Shown here piece by piece: positions 63,519 to 64,000 of a stretch of 64,000 nucleotides of DNA. Below the pieces are notes generated by a model, which saw only the letters and a list, made by a program, of their open reading frames with translations, was not told the origin of the DNA and ran no database searches. Numbering within the stretch: position 1 is the first letter of the stretch; each line of letters starts with the position of its first letter. A program made the translations under genes and the position numbers. The stretch lies in assembly GCF_030816505.1 (NCBI RefSeq), contig NZ_JAUSYB010000001.1:2480001-2544000 (forward strand). Direction: 5' to 3'. This DNA is from Microbacterium sp. W4I20 (GTDB lineage Bacteria > Actinomycetota > Actinomycetes > Actinomycetales > Microbacteriaceae).

Positions 63519-63985
63519 TAGCCGCTCGATTTCAGTTCCGCGACAGCGACGAGAGCCGCGAGATCGCGTTTGCCCGTCCAGTGCGGAGCGTGCGCGTCGA
63601 GCACTGTGGCGGCAAGGTCACTGAGCTTGCCGTTCTTCGCAAGATCCATGACTGATCGAACCCGGGCGCGAGGAATCCGAGCCGCAGTGATGCCATGCTT
63701 ATGCGCGGCATACATCATTGCCGCCTCCAAAGAGATCCGTGGCACCAGTTGCGAGTAGCTCGGGGCGTTCCTGCGGCCCGTCTCCGCATCAAGGATCACG
63801 ACGGCATCAACGCTGAAGCGGTCAAACAGACGCGTCGCATCATCAACGGCAAGGGCGATCTGCTCGTCAAGGGGCGTGTTACTGGCGAGGGCAAAGTTAT
63901 GTGGTGCGTCGAGGACGTCACCGACATCAGACACGACAGCCAGCCATAGACAACTCGTGGTCCCGTTGACGCCGAGAATAGCCAT
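63518..63985 (-). CDS. RNase H-fold (RuvC/DUF3010-like) protein
   Basis: 155 residues from ATG 63985 (AAGGGGGA upstream). The strand order is that of the RNase H-like fold: ILGVNGTTSCLWLAVV, then VDAVVILDAETGRR, SLEAAMMYAAHKHGI, and a final KRDLAALVAVAEL resembling the last acidic helix of RuvC. The first-strand Asp is Asn here (GVNG), so catalysis is uncertain. First gene of a pair with the kinase; any further genes would lie beyond the right edge. Confidence 0.6.
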   Translation of the reverse strand: MAILGVNGTTSCLWLAVVSDVGDVLDAPHNFALASNTPLDEQIALAVDDATRLFDRFSVDAVVILDAETGRRNAPSYSQLVPRISLEAAMMYAAHKHGITAARIPRARVRSVMDLAKNGKLSDLAATVLDAHAPHWTGKRDLAALVAVAELKSSG

Positions 63986-64000
63986 CGTTCCCCCTTGAAC

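Overview
The window is high-GC, densely coded chromosomal DNA with short intergenic gaps, many 4-base start/stop overlaps, frequent GTG starts and clear purine-rich ribosome sites. Gene content (NucS mismatch endonuclease, Pr6Pr membrane protein, MoxR/VWA cluster), the many 'ggcatccg/ggatgc' words and a palindromic repeat built on CTTCGACAGGCTCAG all suggest an actinobacterium of the Microbacteriaceae, most like Microbacterium. This assignment rests on impression of style and gene families; no search was run.

Layout. 1-7 kb: a MoxR ATPase / DUF58 / two VWA / TPR envelope cluster. 7-19.8 kb: regulators, an esterase, a ZIP metal permease, three MFS or quinone-reductase genes with an HxlR regulator, argG, and a TetR / degenerate ATPase / YhgE-Pip set. 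19.9-24.4 kb: penicillin-acylase-family hydrolase, alpha/beta hydrolase, and a DUF559 nuclease-like gene lying between two palindromic repeats. 24.6-30.9 kb: an Mrp-type Na+/H+ antiporter operon (A-C-D-E-F-G, minus strand). 31-38.4 kb: a membrane protein, LacI plus MFS pair, nucS, HAD phosphatase, cold-shock protein, a hairpin-rich non-coding stretch and a shikimate dehydrogenase. 38.5-43.7 kb: a lipoprotein with substrate-binding and VWA parts plus its membrane partner, an SRPBCC protein, an alcohol dehydrogenase and two small acidic proteins. 44-52.8 kb: a LacI-controlled sugar-acid operon whose enzymes together would take L-gulonate or fructuronate to pyruvate and glyceraldehyde-3-phosphate. 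52.8-58.9 kb: mixed housekeeping genes (Pr6Pr, PadR pair, GNAT, aldo/keto reductase, siderophore-interacting protein, heme-degrading-domain protein, hydrolase).

59-64 kb has a different character: somewhat lower GC, longer gaps and defence-like proteins. It holds a PD-(D/E)XK nuclease, a TIR protein fused to a UvrD/PcrA-type Tudor domain, a ribbon-helix-helix protein sharing a symmetric control region with a divergent gene, and a two-gene unit of an RNase H-fold protein followed by an intact Ser/Thr kinase. This is the most likely place for an undescribed system. It probably continues past the right edge.

Two long genes (the YhgE/Pip gene at 17954-19790 and mrpA at 27964-30922) each appear broken by exactly one extra base; both could be assembly errors. 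Short palindromic repeats of several families occur both between and inside genes; in two unrelated proteins they are translated in frame into the same peptide.
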